This document shows, in pieces, positions 5,103 to 5,851 of a stretch of DNA of 5,851 nucleotides. Each line of letters opens with the position of its first letter. Position 1 is the stretch's first letter. The stretch is taken from NCBI GenBank assembly GCA_029258495.1, contig JARHYV010000201.1, positions 1 to 5,851 of the forward strand. The letters are read 5' to 3'. Below the pieces are notes generated by a model. That model was not told where the DNA came from. It ran no database searches and worked only from the letters and a program-made list of their open reading frames with translations. A program made the translations under genes and the position numbers. The stretch comes from Faecousia sp. GTDB lineage: Bacteria; Bacillota; Clostridia; Oscillospirales; Oscillospiraceae.

Positions 5103-5851
5103 ATGATTACTCGTAAGAACTACCCCAATCATCGGGTGTATGAGATGGAAATCGGCGGCCGCCCCTTTACCGTTGAAACCGGTAAGGTCGCTGAGCTGGC
5201 CAACGCAGAGTGTATCTGCCGCTACGGCGATACCGTGGTTCTGGTCACCTGTACCTGCAATCCCATCCCCAAGGCCGGTATCGACTACTTCCCTCTGACC
5301 ATTGAGTTTGAGGAGAGAATGTATGCCGTGGGCCGTATCCCCGGTTCTTTCAACCGCCGGGAGGGCAAGCCCTCCGAGCGCGGCATCCTGAACAGCCGTA
5401 TCATCGACCGTCCTATGCGTCCTCTGTTTGACGAGGAGCTGCGTAACGACACCGTCGTTACCTGCACGGTTCTGGCCAATGATTACGAAAATCCCGTTGA
5501 GATCGTTGCATCTCTGGGTGCATCTATTGCGATCGCATCCTCCGATGTGCCTTGGAACGGACCTGTCGCAACCACCAACGTTGCCTATGTCGGCGGCGAG
5601 TATGTGATCAACCCCACCGCAGAGCAGCGTGATGCCTGCGAGTGCTTTGTCTGCATCGCTTCCACCTTTGAAAAGGTCGTTATGATCGAGACTGAGGCAA
5701 ACGAGGCTCCCGAAAATATCGTTTACGAGTGCATCCGTGTGGCACACGAGACCAACATGGAGATCGTGAAGTTCATCAATGGTATCGTTGCAGAGATCGG
5801 CAAGCCCAAGTTCACCTTTGAAAAGGCTGCTGTTAACCATGAGCTGCTGGA
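5103..5851 (+). CDS. pnp: Polyribonucleotide nucleotidyltransferase (PNPase), N-terminal part; 3' end outside window
   Basis: PNPase is a trimeric phosphorolytic 3'-5' exoribonuclease, central to mRNA decay. The frame is open to the window end, giving 249 complete codons of a protein usually near 700 residues. The visible part is the first RNase PH-like core domain. RYGDTVVLVT is at 40-49. GIDYFPLTIEFEERMYAVGRIPG (59-81) is followed by the RNA-contacting loop SFNRREGKPSE (82-92; E. coli has FFRR here) and SRIIDRPMRPLF (98-109). The all-helical linker begins near the end (ENIVYECIRVAHETNMEIVKF). The second, catalytic core and the KH and S1 domains lie beyond the window. AGGAGG (5090-5095) is seven bases before the ATG. 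Nine cysteines in this part, including CIC at 37-39 and CTC at 50-52, are more than I would expect. Codon use matches a highly expressed gene. Confidence 0.97.
   Translation, partial: MITRKNYPNHRVYEMEIGGRPFTVETGKVAELANAECICRYGDTVVLVTCTCNPIPKAGIDYFPLTIEFEERMYAVGRIPGSFNRREGKPSERGILNSRIIDRPMRPLFDEELRNDTVVTCTVLANDYENPVEIVASLGASIAIASSDVPWNGPVATTNVAYVGGEYVINPTAEQRDACECFVCIASTFEKVVMIETEANEAPENIVYECIRVAHETNMEIVKFINGIVAEIGKPKFTFEKAAVNHELL

Noticed and set aside
5088..5840. 250-codon open frame on the minus strand opposite pnp
   Set aside because: It is antisense to the unmistakable PNPase N-terminal domain. The strong codon bias of pnp leaves few stops in the mirror frame, and no convincing product is seen.

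Overview
The window is a stretch of bacterial housekeeping chromosome with every gene on the + strand. It carries the downstream part of the nusA-infB operon and the start of the rpsO-pnp pair. Gene order is infB (3' part), rbfA, nrnA-type DHH phosphoesterase, truB, ribF, rpsO and pnp (5' part). The order infB-rbfA-truB-ribF-rpsO-pnp is the classical Gram-positive arrangement. A DHH/DHHA1 phosphoesterase between rbfA and truB is common in Firmicutes of the class Clostridia. Strong AGGAGG-type ribosome binding sites, fairly G/C-rich codon third positions and the protein sequences together suggest a gut-type clostridium, perhaps Oscillospiraceae/Ruminococcaceae. The family-level guess is inference only.

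Layout: 1-1266 is the C-terminal 421 residues of translation initiation factor IF2. A strong GC-rich hairpin with a poor U-tract lies between infB and rbfA. rbfA (1337-1711) overlaps nrnA (from 1689) by 23 bases. A 58-base gap with two small hairpins, one containing the Shine-Dalgarno sequence, precedes truB (2704-3579). ribF follows six bases after the truB stop in the same frame. As written, ribF is broken by a single-base frameshift between 3969 and 4002. A 161-base regulatory gap (4509-4669) holds a good extended -10 promoter and a structured rpsO leader. rpsO (4670-4936) ends in a textbook intrinsic terminator. A 166-base gap follows, most of it a long imperfect stem-loop just upstream of pnp (from 5103, running off the window).

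Functionally, the cluster joins translation initiation (IF2), 30S maturation (RbfA, S15), tRNA modification (TruB), and RNA decay at two size scales (PNPase for long RNA, NrnA for nanoRNA and pAp). RibF supplies FMN and FAD. No mobile element, CRISPR array, tRNA or rRNA gene, or foreign-looking island is visible. The items most worth a second look are the untranslated leaders of rpsO, pnp and truB, and the ribF frameshift. I do not see a wholly new system here.
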